The notes under the pieces are model-generated. The model saw nothing but the letters and a program-made list of their open reading frames with translations. It searched no databases and was not told the DNA's origin. Both the position numbers and the translations under genes were made by a program. Positions 37,501-45,177 of a stretch of 64,000 nt of DNA are shown piece by piece. Source of the DNA: Bacteroidales bacterium (GTDB lineage Bacteria; Bacteroidota; Bacteroidia; Bacteroidales; UBA4417); contig JADJGZ010000014.1 of NCBI GenBank assembly GCA_016707785.1, positions 1-64,000 of the forward strand. The letters are read 5' to 3'. Numbering within the stretch: the first letter of the stretch is position 1; each line of letters opens with the position of its first letter.

Positions 37501-39975
37501 CTGGATATTTCCGTTTCCAAAGCTCATCTCCCCAATATTTATATTGATGCTACCGCTTTCAGAAAAACCCTGGATGAGTTCATGCCTTTAACAGTTGCAC
37601 ATGGAGTCATTTCATTGAAAGTAGATGATCCGGATCTAAAACTAAAGGTAGGGATAAAGGCTGCAGAGAAGTCGCGATCTGGTGTCAGGCAGATAATCAC
37701 TTTAAATACCATCCCAAATGCTGAGGTAACGATAGCTGTTGTTGATGAAGGGATACTGCAAGTAACTGACTTTAAAACACCGGATCCATATGCCTGGTTT
37801 TATCAGAAAAGGGCCCTGGGAGTCAGTTCTTTTGATGTGTATGCCCTGCTTATGCCTGAAATGAGATCCAGCTCAAGTGTCGCTGGGGGAGAGGCTTTCG
37901 ATCTTTCACGAAGGATCAATCCGCTGACCAATGAAAGAGTGAAACTCATCTCAAAATGGAGCGGTATAATGAAAGCTAATCATTCAGGCCAGGTTAGCTT
38001 CCCCATTGATATTCCTCAATTTTCAGGTGCATTAAGGGTAATGGCAGTAGCCTATAAGGATAATAAATTTGGTGTGGCTGAACATATGATGAAAGTTGCT
38101 GATCCTGTGGTTATCAGCATGGCATTGCCCCGGTTTCTTAGTCCGGGTGATAAGGTAAAGATGTCGGCGTCCTTAACAAATACCACGGCCTCCGGCGGGA
38201 ATGCGGAGGTACAGATTCAAACCAGCGGACCACTTTCGGTGGTTAGTTCAAAATCCAGTAAATTATACCTGAAAGCCGGGAAAGAGGAAACTGTTGATTT
38301 TGAAATTCAGGCACTTGCCAATTCGGGAAATGCTACCGTTACCTTAAAAGTGAAGGCACTGGGACAATCATTTTCACAGGAGATTGTGTTACCAGTAAGG
38401 CCTGCCGGAGGTTTGACATTCTCAACCGGATCTGGTGCTGTTAAGGCCGGATCAACAGGTACATTTAAAACTGGAGGAGAACTGATTCCATCATCTGTTC
38501 AATCGAGCCTTTATATAACAAGATCACCTGTTGGCAGATTTCTCACCAATCTCAACCAGTTGTTAAGATATCCCTATGGATGCCTTGAACAGACTGTTTC
38601 TGTGGCTTTTCCGCAGTTATATTTCAAAGACCTTGTTCAGTACATGGGTACAGCGAAGAATGATGATTCTTTTCACAATAATAATTCGGATCACAATGTT
38701 CAGCAGGCGATTCTCAAAATAGAATCCATGCAACTCTACAATGGTGGGTTTAGTTTGTGGGAAAATGGTGGTATTGCTGATTGGTGGCCAAGTGCTTATG
38801 CCATTCACTTCCTGATGGAGGCTCAGAAAGCAGGATTCGATGTTAACAGGAAAGTAGTGGAAGGAGGTTTGGGATTCCTTGAACAGAAGGTTAAAGAAAA
38901 GGAGATGAATACCTGGTTCTATTATGAGAATAATGTGCTGAAGTCGAAAAAAGTTCCACGACAGGAAATATTTTATTCTTTATATGTTCTTGCAATTGCT
39001 GACAGACCGTCAGTTTCGGTAATGAATTTCTACAAAAGCCAGGCTAATCAACTATCTCCTGAAAGCCGATACCTGCTTGCCTCATCATTCTTGCTTGCCG
39101 GTGATCGCAAAAGCTATCAATCCACTCTTCCCAGGGCATTTGGTGCAGAGAGAGCTGAGCCAGCTTCTTCAGGATACTATGGGTCCTACCTTCGTGATCT
39201 GGCTATTTCGTTGAATGCAATACTTGAAGCTGATCCCGAAAATCCACAAGTGGGAGAGTTAATGGGACAAATAGTGGAAGAAGCTAAACGTCCTAATTAT
39301 TATTATACTACCCAGGAAAATGCTTTTACCTTACTGGCAGTTGGGAAGCAGGTCAGAAAGGCCATGAATTCCAATATTAATGCATCCGTCAAGATAAATA
39401 GCAAACCAATTGGTTCATTTAATAACAAGGATATTCGGTTTAAAGATGATTTGCTTAATAAAACAGTTTCTATTGCCGCTTCCGGAAGTGGGATGCTGTA
39501 TTATTCCTATGAATTATCGGGTATCAGTACTGTAGTTCCCAAGGGGGCCAAAGACAATTATATAAAGGTTCGGAAGAGGTATCTTGACAGGAATGGCCGC
39601 GAAGTAAGCCAGGGAAGATTTAAGCAAAATGAGTTGGTGGTTGTAGAGATATCTGCCCAGGCGATTACCGGGAAATCAATTGAAAATGTTGCCATCACTG
39701 ATTTATTACCCGCATGTTTTGAAATTGAGAATTCAAGGCTAGTAGCTGAACGGGAATTTTCCTGGATAAAATCCAAAGACCAGGCGGATTATGTGGACAT
39801 CAGGGATGACAGGATTTCCTACTTCACTGGTTTAAATTCCGAAATCAAGTATTTTTATTACACTGTGAGGGTAGTAGGCAAAGGGCAGTTTACAGTAGGC
39901 CCGGTTACCGCTGATGCAATGTATAATGCAAGTTACAATTCATTTTCGGGCAGCCAGGTATTCCTGGTTGAATGA
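34567..39975 (+). CDS. Alpha-2-macroglobulin family lipoprotein with thioester motif
   Basis: A periplasmic protease-trapping lipoprotein of 1802 residues. The signal MKRTIFNLLMIAILASS is followed by lipidated C18. The N-terminal part contains BIG/MG domains, including the MG2-type YGDRNLYRPGDSVNINVLVR near residue 580. The A2M complement-like region has VDEGILQVTDFKTPDPYAWF. The thioester site is C1339-L-E-Q1342 (YPYGCLEQTVS), intact, followed by an alpha/alpha terpenoid-cyclase-like TED domain (ADWWPSAYAIHFLMEAQKAG). In many Bacteroidota and Proteobacteria this gene precedes pbpC (PBP1C). Here the next genes are tRNAs and no PBP is adjacent. Confidence 0.93.
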   Translation: MKRTIFNLLMIAILASSCTNFNTVRIKKTNFDEEVQRAQNLVFTFNKELLADTSFLNKWDTTVYMRFEPGIQGKFMWTAKNELTFSPSGQMSPSTNYKATLLPALLGKIKKNYKLESDPFLFHTPYLDVTSINTFWALSDDPAAKVEARLQLSFNNPVLPVKLQPHATIQVEGKTIPYSILTTSESETIEIALKPENGEFAENAEGKLSISVGMPSSGGNALTQKIITHSFNIPSKDQLSISSVETGFDVGKGIISVFTTQPVIEEGLAGAVSVDPAVEFTVSTLSGGFLIKGNFHENQAYTLRIGPSLKSVFGKTLDEEYVETVAFGAIEPFVGFMDETAMYLSSRGYRNLAISIINVPVIKVSVFKIFENNIQHYMRQGKNWDYVYDNDEYYDMYGYSFDENYGKPVMTKVVQTRSLPKNGNISLLNLDLDELQFSDPFKGVFLVKVESTDRRWLQDVQLLSLSDMGMIVKQGSEQVMVFVNSLKDASPVKSAKVDFISTNNQKIFTAITDNYGVAVMKNKDQLAAGFQLGMVSVRKESDFNFILLNNSRVETSRFEVGGKSVNALEYDVFIYGDRNLYRPGDSVNINVLVRTLRWETVKNIPLKIKLINPGGKEFISLKKQLSENGSAASSFYIPPQAMTGTYLIEVYSANNILLESRRISVEEFVPDRIKVSVKLDKQVYNPGEKIKVSTLAENLFGTVASGKKVETELRLMRKQLQPKAFPQYNFGITTQNLPVLTSLVQETVTDQAGKAEQEIIVPTVENIGILEGSIFSTVFDETGRPVNRLNIVTIPTQGLFFGIKEQDRWVNTRKPLNFSFVAVDKEGKAVKSAKAAITIIYSRYETVIERGYNRYNYVSQRKETVVFSKEMNFAGNGLNLPFVPGRSGEYEVRIAIPGSVNYVSHSFYAYGWGDTDFSSFEVDRDGEITITCDKQNYKPGEKAKLLFKAPFDGQMLVTYEQNNVLEYKYIELKNKSASLDISVSKAHLPNIYIDATAFRKTLDEFMPLTVAHGVISLKVDDPDLKLKVGIKAAEKSRSGVRQIITLNTIPNAEVTIAVVDEGILQVTDFKTPDPYAWFYQKRALGVSSFDVYALLMPEMRSSSSVAGGEAFDLSRRINPLTNERVKLISKWSGIMKANHSGQVSFPIDIPQFSGALRVMAVAYKDNKFGVAEHMMKVADPVVISMALPRFLSPGDKVKMSASLTNTTASGGNAEVQIQTSGPLSVVSSKSSKLYLKAGKEETVDFEIQALANSGNATVTLKVKALGQSFSQEIVLPVRPAGGLTFSTGSGAVKAGSTGTFKTGGELIPSSVQSSLYITRSPVGRFLTNLNQLLRYPYGCLEQTVSVAFPQLYFKDLVQYMGTAKNDDSFHNNNSDHNVQQAILKIESMQLYNGGFSLWENGGIADWWPSAYAIHFLMEAQKAGFDVNRKVVEGGLGFLEQKVKEKEMNTWFYYENNVLKSKKVPRQEIFYSLYVLAIADRPSVSVMNFYKSQANQLSPESRYLLASSFLLAGDRKSYQSTLPRAFGAERAEPASSGYYGSYLRDLAISLNAILEADPENPQVGELMGQIVEEAKRPNYYYTTQENAFTLLAVGKQVRKAMNSNINASVKINSKPIGSFNNKDIRFKDDLLNKTVSIAASGSGMLYYSYELSGISTVVPKGAKDNYIKVRKRYLDRNGREVSQGRFKQNELVVVEISAQAITGKSIENVAITDLLPACFEIENSRLVAEREFSWIKSKDQADYVDIRDDRISYFTGLNSEIKYFYYTVRVVGKGQFTVGPVTADAMYNASYNSFSGSQVFLVE

Positions 39976-40102
39976 TTCCGGAATGCTAACCAGCATTGTG
40001 TTCGTAGAGTCTGGCAACAGGATTGGAGGTGAAGCCTTTGTAAAATTGGCCAGAGGTTTTTGATTTGATGATGTATATGTAAAACATGATAAATTAAATA
40101 AA

Positions 40103-40127
40103 AAAAGCCCTCAATTTGAGGGCTTTT
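40103..40127 (-). terminator. Terminator after tRNA-Asp fragment A (bidirectional)
   Basis: A hairpin AAAAGCCCTCA/TGAGGGCTTTT followed by a T-rich tract on the minus strand. It can also end the A2M transcript from the other side. Confidence 0.8.
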
Positions 40128-40205
40128 GCGGTCCGGACGGGACTCGAACCCGTCCCGTCTCGTCACCAGTGACGAGACGGGATGCCATGCACGTATTCTA
40201 ACCAA
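40128..40205 (-). pseudogene. tRNA-Asp fragment A: 3' part with inserted hairpin, 5' part missing
   Basis: On the minus strand the fragment begins inside the D-loop (TTGGTTAGAATACGTGC, identical to tRNA-Asp). It then departs into a 13-bp perfect inverted repeat (CCCGTCTCGTCAC and its complement, loop of 2) in place of the anticodon loop and variable region. It resumes with the normal T-arm and 3' acceptor strand (GGGTTCGAGTCCC, GTCCGGACCGC). It has no 5' acceptor strand and cannot be a functional tRNA. It shares a 29-bp identical stretch with the intact tRNA-Asp 406 bp away. Confidence 0.8.
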
Positions 40206-40482
40206 TTTCTTGTTTATTAAAGTCTTTAACAGAATTCATCTCCGATTGAATCAATTTCTCAATAGACCTAACTTTCAGTCGCTTAAGCCGAAGTTCTTCA
40301 ATTAAGGCGTCCCTTTTGGTTTCATAGGAATGCAAATAAACCAGCACCCATGGACCTTTAAGTGCAGTATGACGACTTTTGTTGGAGTTATGTTCAGTAA
40401 ATCTTCTCAAAGGATCCTCAGAAACTCCTTTGTAGTATTCATTGACAGACTGTGAAAAAATGATATAAACGTAATAAGGCAT
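40198..40482 (-). CDS. Small GIY-YIG nuclease family protein wedged between tRNA-Asp copies
   Basis: A 94-residue single-domain GIY-YIG protein of the UvrC-N/YhbQ class. The start at 40482 (MPYYVYIIFSQSVNEYYKGV) is chosen because the longer reading begins by translating the tRNA. The GIY-YIG motif is PYYVYII followed by YYKGV (residues 2-18). The catalytic arginine region is LRRFTEHNSNKSRHTALKGP, and the basic helix RDALIEELRLKRLKVRSIEKL follows. The last codons and the TAG stop are encoded by the D-loop sequence of tRNA-Asp fragment A, so the reading frame runs into the tRNA remnant. DNA cleavage at tRNA-Asp is plausible but inferred. Confidence 0.85.
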   Translation of the reverse strand: MPYYVYIIFSQSVNEYYKGVSEDPLRRFTEHNSNKSRHTALKGPWVLVYLHSYETKRDALIEELRLKRLKVRSIEKLIQSEMNSVKDFNKQEIG

Positions 40483-40507
40483 AATAAATAATGAATAGTA
40501 TAAATGA

Positions 40508-40533
40508 AAAAAGGGAGCAAATGCTCCCTTTTT
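40508..40533 (-). terminator. Rho-independent terminator of tRNA-Asp
   Basis: A 12-bp stem AAAAAGGGAGCA/TGCTCCCTTTTT on the minus strand right after the tRNA 3' end. It differs in sequence from the terminator at 40103, although the flanking tRNA 3' ends are identical. Confidence 0.88.
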
Positions 40534-40534
40534 G

Positions 40535-40608
40535 CGGTCCGGACGGGACTCGAACCCGCGACCCCGTGCGTGACAGGCACGTATTCTAACCAACTGAACT
40601 ACCGAACC
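40535..40608 (-). tRNA. tRNA-Asp (GTC), intact copy
   Basis: A complete 74-nt cloverleaf. Acceptor GGTTCGG/CCGGACC (one G-U), D-arm GTTCAGTTGGTTAGAAT, anticodon stem-loop CGTGC-CTGTCAC-GCACG with anticodon GTC, T-arm GCGGGTTCGAGTCCCGT. CCA is not encoded. It is flanked by two damaged copies. Confidence 0.96.
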
Positions 40609-40653
40609 AATATTTTAATGAACGCTGTTAATTTTATTTCAGTACTTGTTGTT

Positions 40654-40725
40654 GGGACTCGAACCCGTCCCGTCACTCGTGACGAGATGTCAGGCACGTA
40701 TTCTAACCAACTGAACTACCGAACC
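40654..40725 (-). pseudogene. tRNA-Asp fragment C: 5' part intact, anticodon arm and 3' acceptor damaged
   Basis: On the minus strand the 5' acceptor strand, D-arm and 5' anticodon strand are identical to the intact copy (GGTTCGGTAGTTCAG to ACGTGCCTG). The sequence then becomes ACATCTCGTCACGAGTGACG, related to the hairpin in fragment A. The T-arm GGGTTCGAGTCCC is kept, but the 3' acceptor strand is replaced by AACAACAAG, so the acceptor stem cannot form. The anticodon GTC is not in a 7-nt loop. Confidence 0.75.
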
Positions 40726-40756
40726 AATATTTTAAAGAACTCTCGTTAAAGGACTG

Positions 40757-40786
40757 CAAAGATAAAACAATTTCAGGATTGTAAAA
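40757..40786 (-). promoter_or_regulatory. Promoter of the tRNA-Asp array
   Basis: The minus strand has -7 TATCTTTG (40757-40764) with a T-rich -33 about 18 bp upstream, 32 bp before fragment C. A boxA-like GTTCTTTAAAATATT follows, and a variant of it (GTTCATTAAAATATT) precedes the intact tRNA, showing that leader and tRNA were duplicated together. Confidence 0.6.
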
Positions 40787-40852
40787 ATAATTGATTGGAT
40801 TTTTGGAAAAAAACTGGAAATATTATCTATTGTTCTAAAAATGAGTACTTTG

Positions 40853-43732
40853 TTACCTGTTACAAAGGGATTTATAAGGACAATAGGTACAATGATCCAG
40901 GTTTTCTGTCTGTTGAAAGGAAGTATTAGGATTAAATATATCCTCAACTATGGAGTAAATAAGCATTTCGATATCTGCAATGATTTGATCAGAGAGATCA
41001 TCGGTTTTATTAATGGTAGCATTAATCAGGTACTGAGAGGACTGGCGTAAGGAGATGATACCGGATACCAGTGAAATGTTTGCAGGCCATGAGTTATTGT
41101 TCATCTTCCTGTACATCCAGGCATAAATCAATAGTTGCAGTAATTTTGAAGGGTTATCCATCTCTCTGAGCTGCTCTACATTCTCAATTTTTAAATCATT
41201 TTTATCAACTAACCCTGTTTTATAATCAATCACCCTGATTTTATTTCCAATCCGATCAATTCTGTCTGCTTTCCCCCGCAGCAACACCTTTAGTGGTATT
41301 TCAGAATTTAGATCCTGGATTTCAATTTCAGAATTCAACCACTCTTCCAGTTGAATAATTTCTATTCCTGTTACGGAAGAATCAGCTTCTTCAAGATGCT
41401 CTTTCTCAGCAATAAGAAACCTTTTAACCATGTTTTCAGCTACCTTCAGGATCAGGAGGTTTTTTCCTGAATCCATGTCATTCTGCTTAAACCGGGAAGC
41501 GAAAACCTTCTTTACATTGGCAATTGCTGTAGGAATTATAGCATCAATTTCCTTGGTGGTGATGATGTTGTGTTTGAAAGGTAAGAATACCTGGTAAAGA
41601 GCCTCATGAACTGCTTCCCCAAGAGTGGCTGCATCCAAAGTGTCTTCTACTTCCTCGGGCTCCTTGATTTCCATCACCTGGGAATAGCAAAACTGGAGAC
41701 TACAATTCAGGTATTTGCTTAAGGCTGTCGGTGAAAATCCACGTTCTGCCAGCTGTTTTAGCTTTAATTGTATATCAGCAGTCTTTCTGATCTCAATAAC
41801 GGTCTCCTTAGCCTTTTCTGGAGGAATGGCGCAAATAGACTCTGAAATAGTGATGGCTGGGTTGTATTGAGGCAGTTCGAGTTGAATTTGTGTAATAAAC
41901 CGGCTCTTTTCACCACCTCCTAAGTCTGTTCCTTCCGTATTATATAAAAGGTAAACATTTTCTGCCCGCTGCAGAAGCCGGTAGAAGTGATAGGAAAATA
42001 CTGCATTCCTCTCACTGTATAGCTGGAGGTTAAAGGCTTTCCTTACTTCAAACGGAATAAATGTGTTCTGGTGTTTTCCTTTAGGAATCATGCCTTCATT
42101 CGCTGACAGCATGATGACATTCTTAAAATCCAAAGTCCTGGTTTCAAGAACGCCCATCATCTGTAATCCATTAAGTGGCTCACCATAAAAAGGAAGTCTT
42201 AAAGCTGAAGCCTGCGATTTGAATACTTCGTATAAAGTACCAACTCCATCCAGTAAATCAGTTTCCTGCACTGCTTTTTTGAGCTGACGGGTCAATAAAG
42301 CGAATTGATATAAGAACTCGGTGTCTACATCAGAACTACCATGCCTGGGGTTGTCAGGAGCTTTTGCTGAGGGCCGCAGGTAATTGATCAACTGCTGAAT
42401 GAGATCGAGGATGGCAGAAGAATCGACTAAACCTGATTTGATGACAGTTTCAAACATACCAGATATTTCCGGCAATGATTGTTGTATATGATGAATGAAT
42501 TCTTCCGGGGCAAGAAATGACTTTCCGGCATAGTCAGAAGAACCATTTTGCGTTTTCTTTTCTTTATTGATGAATGGCTGAAAATAAGGATGCTTTAGGA
42601 ACCGATCAATGTCCTTGTGATAGAACCGGAGATTCAGGCTATTTTTTGACTTTCCGGAATTCAGCCTTTCGGATTGATATAATGCCTGTATCCATAATCT
42701 GAAAACAGAATCAAAGAGTGAAAAGGCAGGGGTAAGTTTTAATGGATACCCCATCGTTACATTAAATTTATTCAACTCTGCCGGCATTGAATTCATTACC
42801 GGAAGTAAAAGGCTCTCATCCACAAGCACCAGGGCAATGTCGGAGGGATTTTCAGAAACCACCAATTCACTGATTAATTGTCCTGCCAGTTTCGCCTGAC
42901 CGATGTTTCCAGGCACTCCAATTACTGAGATTTTTTTGGAATCATTCCTGAACGACTGTCCGATCCATCGAGGTTCGCCAAAAGCTTTATCCTTCAGAAA
43001 GTTTCTGAGAAATACTCCGGCTTCCTGTCTTTTATCATCTAAATAATAGGCGTCTGCATCCCAGATGACCTCAGCTTTGCCTCTCTCAATAAAATGTTTG
43101 ATGAGTTTCTCTTCAGCAGTTGTTAATGCATTAAAGCCTGCAAAAATGATGGTATCCCAATGATCCCATTCATGGTCATCCAGGGTGCTTAACATTTGTT
43201 CAAAAGCCATCCCAAAATATCCTTCATTCCTCTCATTGAGGATTTCTTTGAAGTTCCTGTAAATGGGAGCAAGTGAATTAAAAAATTTGAGGTAATCCGT
43301 TTCAAATGCTGAAAGTGCTTCCCCATCGGGATTCCAGTGATTCATCGCTTTTATCTCATCAAGGTATCCGAATACTTCTTCACCATCGACAAGGTATTGA
43401 TCCAATTCATCAAAGTCATTCAGGAGCATTGTGCCCCACGACTGGAATTCAGCAAATGATTTGGCTTTTATTTCATCAATAGACTGATAGGTCTTGTATA
43501 GTTGAACAAGCAAGGATAACTGATCAGGGATCATGAGTCCTGATTTCAGCGTGACAAAATCTTCGAGTGCAAAAATATCCGGGAGCCAAACCGGTTTATT
43601 AATCTGTTTTGATATGTATTGACTAAGGAATAATCCCGCCCTGCGGTTTGGAAATACAACACATAACCGGCTAAGACCATCTTTGTAGTTTTCAGTCAGA
43701 TATACGGCAAGTTGATGTAGAAATGGTTGCAT
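40853..43732 (-). CDS. addB: AddB/RecB-nuclease-like PD-(D/E)XK exonuclease
   Basis: A large DNA repair nuclease of 959 residues, the Bacteroidota AddB-type partner of AddA for double-strand-break resection. The N-terminal inactivated helicase part starts with LCVVFPNRRAGLFLSQYI, a degenerate Walker region. The C-terminal nuclease motif is LLRGKADRIDRIGNKIRVIDYKTG, written here in two parts: KADRIDRI and RVIDYKTG. The iron-sulfur cluster cysteines are C677/C682 (NCSLQFC) and the C-terminal CTYCPYKSLC; the family uses one from the first group and three from the last. No addA helicase gene is adjacent, so the partner must lie elsewhere. Confidence 0.85.
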   Translation of the reverse strand: MQPFLHQLAVYLTENYKDGLSRLCVVFPNRRAGLFLSQYISKQINKPVWLPDIFALEDFVTLKSGLMIPDQLSLLVQLYKTYQSIDEIKAKSFAEFQSWGTMLLNDFDELDQYLVDGEEVFGYLDEIKAMNHWNPDGEALSAFETDYLKFFNSLAPIYRNFKEILNERNEGYFGMAFEQMLSTLDDHEWDHWDTIIFAGFNALTTAEEKLIKHFIERGKAEVIWDADAYYLDDKRQEAGVFLRNFLKDKAFGEPRWIGQSFRNDSKKISVIGVPGNIGQAKLAGQLISELVVSENPSDIALVLVDESLLLPVMNSMPAELNKFNVTMGYPLKLTPAFSLFDSVFRLWIQALYQSERLNSGKSKNSLNLRFYHKDIDRFLKHPYFQPFINKEKKTQNGSSDYAGKSFLAPEEFIHHIQQSLPEISGMFETVIKSGLVDSSAILDLIQQLINYLRPSAKAPDNPRHGSSDVDTEFLYQFALLTRQLKKAVQETDLLDGVGTLYEVFKSQASALRLPFYGEPLNGLQMMGVLETRTLDFKNVIMLSANEGMIPKGKHQNTFIPFEVRKAFNLQLYSERNAVFSYHFYRLLQRAENVYLLYNTEGTDLGGGEKSRFITQIQLELPQYNPAITISESICAIPPEKAKETVIEIRKTADIQLKLKQLAERGFSPTALSKYLNCSLQFCYSQVMEIKEPEEVEDTLDAATLGEAVHEALYQVFLPFKHNIITTKEIDAIIPTAIANVKKVFASRFKQNDMDSGKNLLILKVAENMVKRFLIAEKEHLEEADSSVTGIEIIQLEEWLNSEIEIQDLNSEIPLKVLLRGKADRIDRIGNKIRVIDYKTGLVDKNDLKIENVEQLREMDNPSKLLQLLIYAWMYRKMNNNSWPANISLVSGIISLRQSSQYLINATINKTDDLSDQIIADIEMLIYSIVEDIFNPNTSFQQTENLDHCTYCPYKSLCNR

Positions 43733-43857
43733 TAATATTGGATCATGGAAATTTTAATGGGTTGGAATTCCTGATGCCAAGTTACAAAGAATAGTGAACC
43801 TGAAGGTGATCCATTTATCATACACCTTGATTTCTGACTCCTCGTTAGGTGATAACT

Positions 43858-44613
43858 TCAGAGATTCAAAGATTCCAGTCCTTTAAACCTTCCGGCCCTT
43901 ATAAGAAGAGCAGCCTTCTCCAGATCAGCAGGTTTGCCCATATCAATCCAATCACCTGCATCATGAGCGATCCCTTGTATCAGGTTATTTCCGGCTAAAC
44001 GAAGATAGAGATCAATCAATGAAAATCGTCCTGCTTCCTGGATCATTCCAAAGATAGATGGGTCAATGATATGAATTCCACTGAAAGCGTAACGATGTAA
44101 GTTGCCAGCTTTACTATCAACAATAATTTCCTGGTTTGTCCGGGTATTTTCCCAACCTGATAGTTTCATAGCATTGTCAAAGAGAAAATACCGGGAAGAG
44201 GTTCTTTCACTTACTGCCAGTGTTACTAAGGCTTTATTATTTTTATGAAATTGCAGGAGTTGGTTTAGATTTACATTACTAAGCACATCAACATTGTGCA
44301 GGATGAAAGGCTTATCATCACTAAAAAACCACGATGCTTTCTTCAGCCCTCCACCTGTATCGAGAAGTTCTTCTCTCTCCTCGGATACCTCTATGTGTAA
44401 ATCAAAATTGTTATTTGCTTTAATAAAGTCGATTAATTGGTCAGCAAAGTGATGGACATTAATGATAATATCAGTGACGCCAGCATGTTTGAGCTGATGA
44501 ATAACCAATTCAAGCATGGTAGTGTTACCAACCTTTACAAGTGCTTTTGGCTGTTTCTCAGTGAATGGATGAAGACGTGTGCCAAGCCCGGCAGCAAATA
44601 TCATAGCCTTCAT
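43858..44613 (-). CDS. murU: Sugar-1-phosphate nucleotidyltransferase, MurU-like
   Basis: A nucleotidyltransferase of 251 residues. The N-terminal signature AMIFAAGLGTRLHPFTEKQPK holds the nucleotide-binding glycines and catalytic R/K; split, these are AAGLGTRL and EKQPKALV. LDTGGGLKKA and LHNVDVLSN (metal Asp) follow, then AFSGIHIIDP and GDWIDMGKPADLEKA. The layout matches MurU, which makes UDP-MurNAc from MurNAc-1-phosphate in cell-wall recycling. The AmgK-type kinase supplying MurNAc-1-P is encoded just upstream in the same direction, which supports this assignment over glucose- or mannose-specific relatives. Confidence 0.82.
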   Translation of the reverse strand: MKAMIFAAGLGTRLHPFTEKQPKALVKVGNTTMLELVIHQLKHAGVTDIIINVHHFADQLIDFIKANNNFDLHIEVSEEREELLDTGGGLKKASWFFSDDKPFILHNVDVLSNVNLNQLLQFHKNNKALVTLAVSERTSSRYFLFDNAMKLSGWENTRTNQEIIVDSKAGNLHRYAFSGIHIIDPSIFGMIQEAGRFSLIDLYLRLAGNNLIQGIAHDAGDWIDMGKPADLEKAALLIRAGRFKGLESLNL

Positions 44614-44975
44614 GAACCGGCTTTTTGATTTTTAAAATAATTCCTTAAGATCACCTTTTTTAATTCCCGGTGGATTACCAGTTCTGAGATCACTTCTGCA
44701 TAACTCCATTCCGGATGTTGATCAATAGATTCCCTGATCTTGTGTTCGTTGAGATCAACCTGATAGAGCAGTGCGCTTAATTTTCCCTGGTCAATTTCAA
44801 GGAGGTTATGAATGATGGCGCTTAATTGGTGAAACAGTTCGGAATATGCCATTTCTGTATTCCCGGTAAACTCAATATCCATTCCGAACATTAAAAAGTC
44901 CTTTTTTACCTGGGCTACAGTCTGAAGAATGATTTCAGTGCGGTTCTTGTAAACTTCAATGTCGAGTTTTTCCAA
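44610..44975 (-). CDS. Unknown helical protein between MurU and AmgK-RapZ
   Basis: A 121-residue soluble, probably all-helical protein that I do not recognise. It has no signal peptide. Features include MDIEFTGNTEMAYSELFHQL, an EIDQGKLSALLYQVDLNEHK helix and ELVIHRELKKVILRNYFKN at the C-terminus. Its stop overlaps the MurU start by 4 bp, indicating translational coupling, so a role linked to the MurNAc recycling genes is likely but undefined. Confidence 0.75.
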   Translation of the reverse strand: MEKLDIEVYKNRTEIILQTVAQVKKDFLMFGMDIEFTGNTEMAYSELFHQLSAIIHNLLEIDQGKLSALLYQVDLNEHKIRESIDQHPEWSYAEVISELVIHRELKKVILRNYFKNQKAGS

Positions 44976-44977
44976 TC

Positions 44978-45115
44978 TTATTTATATGTTTCAGGTTTAC
45001 AAAGGTGCTTTTCCTTATGTGCTTTATTCCCACACTTTTTACACTTAAACCTGGGGTTTTCCTGTTTTTCCTCCAATCTCCTGGAGTCGTTTGTTTTGCA
45101 TAGTGTTTTTGTCAT
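44978..45115 (-). CDS. 45-residue zinc-ribbon-like protein
   Basis: A short reading frame with good signs of coding: ATG at 45115, TAA 2 bp before the start of the following gene. The protein has a CKKCG knuckle (C25, C28) followed by H33, H37 and C39 in KAHKEKHLC, a plausible zinc site. The N-terminal half is polar (KTNDSRRLEEKQENPRFK) with an extra C6. The last codons run directly into the 121-residue gene. Function unknown; a nucleic-acid or regulatory role is only a guess from the ribbon. Confidence 0.65.
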   Translation of the reverse strand: MTKTLCKTNDSRRLEEKQENPRFKCKKCGNKAHKEKHLCKPETYK

Positions 45116-45177
45116 TTCGACACTTTCCTTTAATGAAAACCTGAACATTAAGATTTACACTGAACAATAACAGCAAA

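Noticed and set aside
39933..40205. A 90-residue minus-strand frame and the N-terminal extension of the GIY-YIG gene (residues MVRIRACHARGRGFESRPD)
   Set aside because: These are translations of the tRNA-Asp sequence, a common false call.
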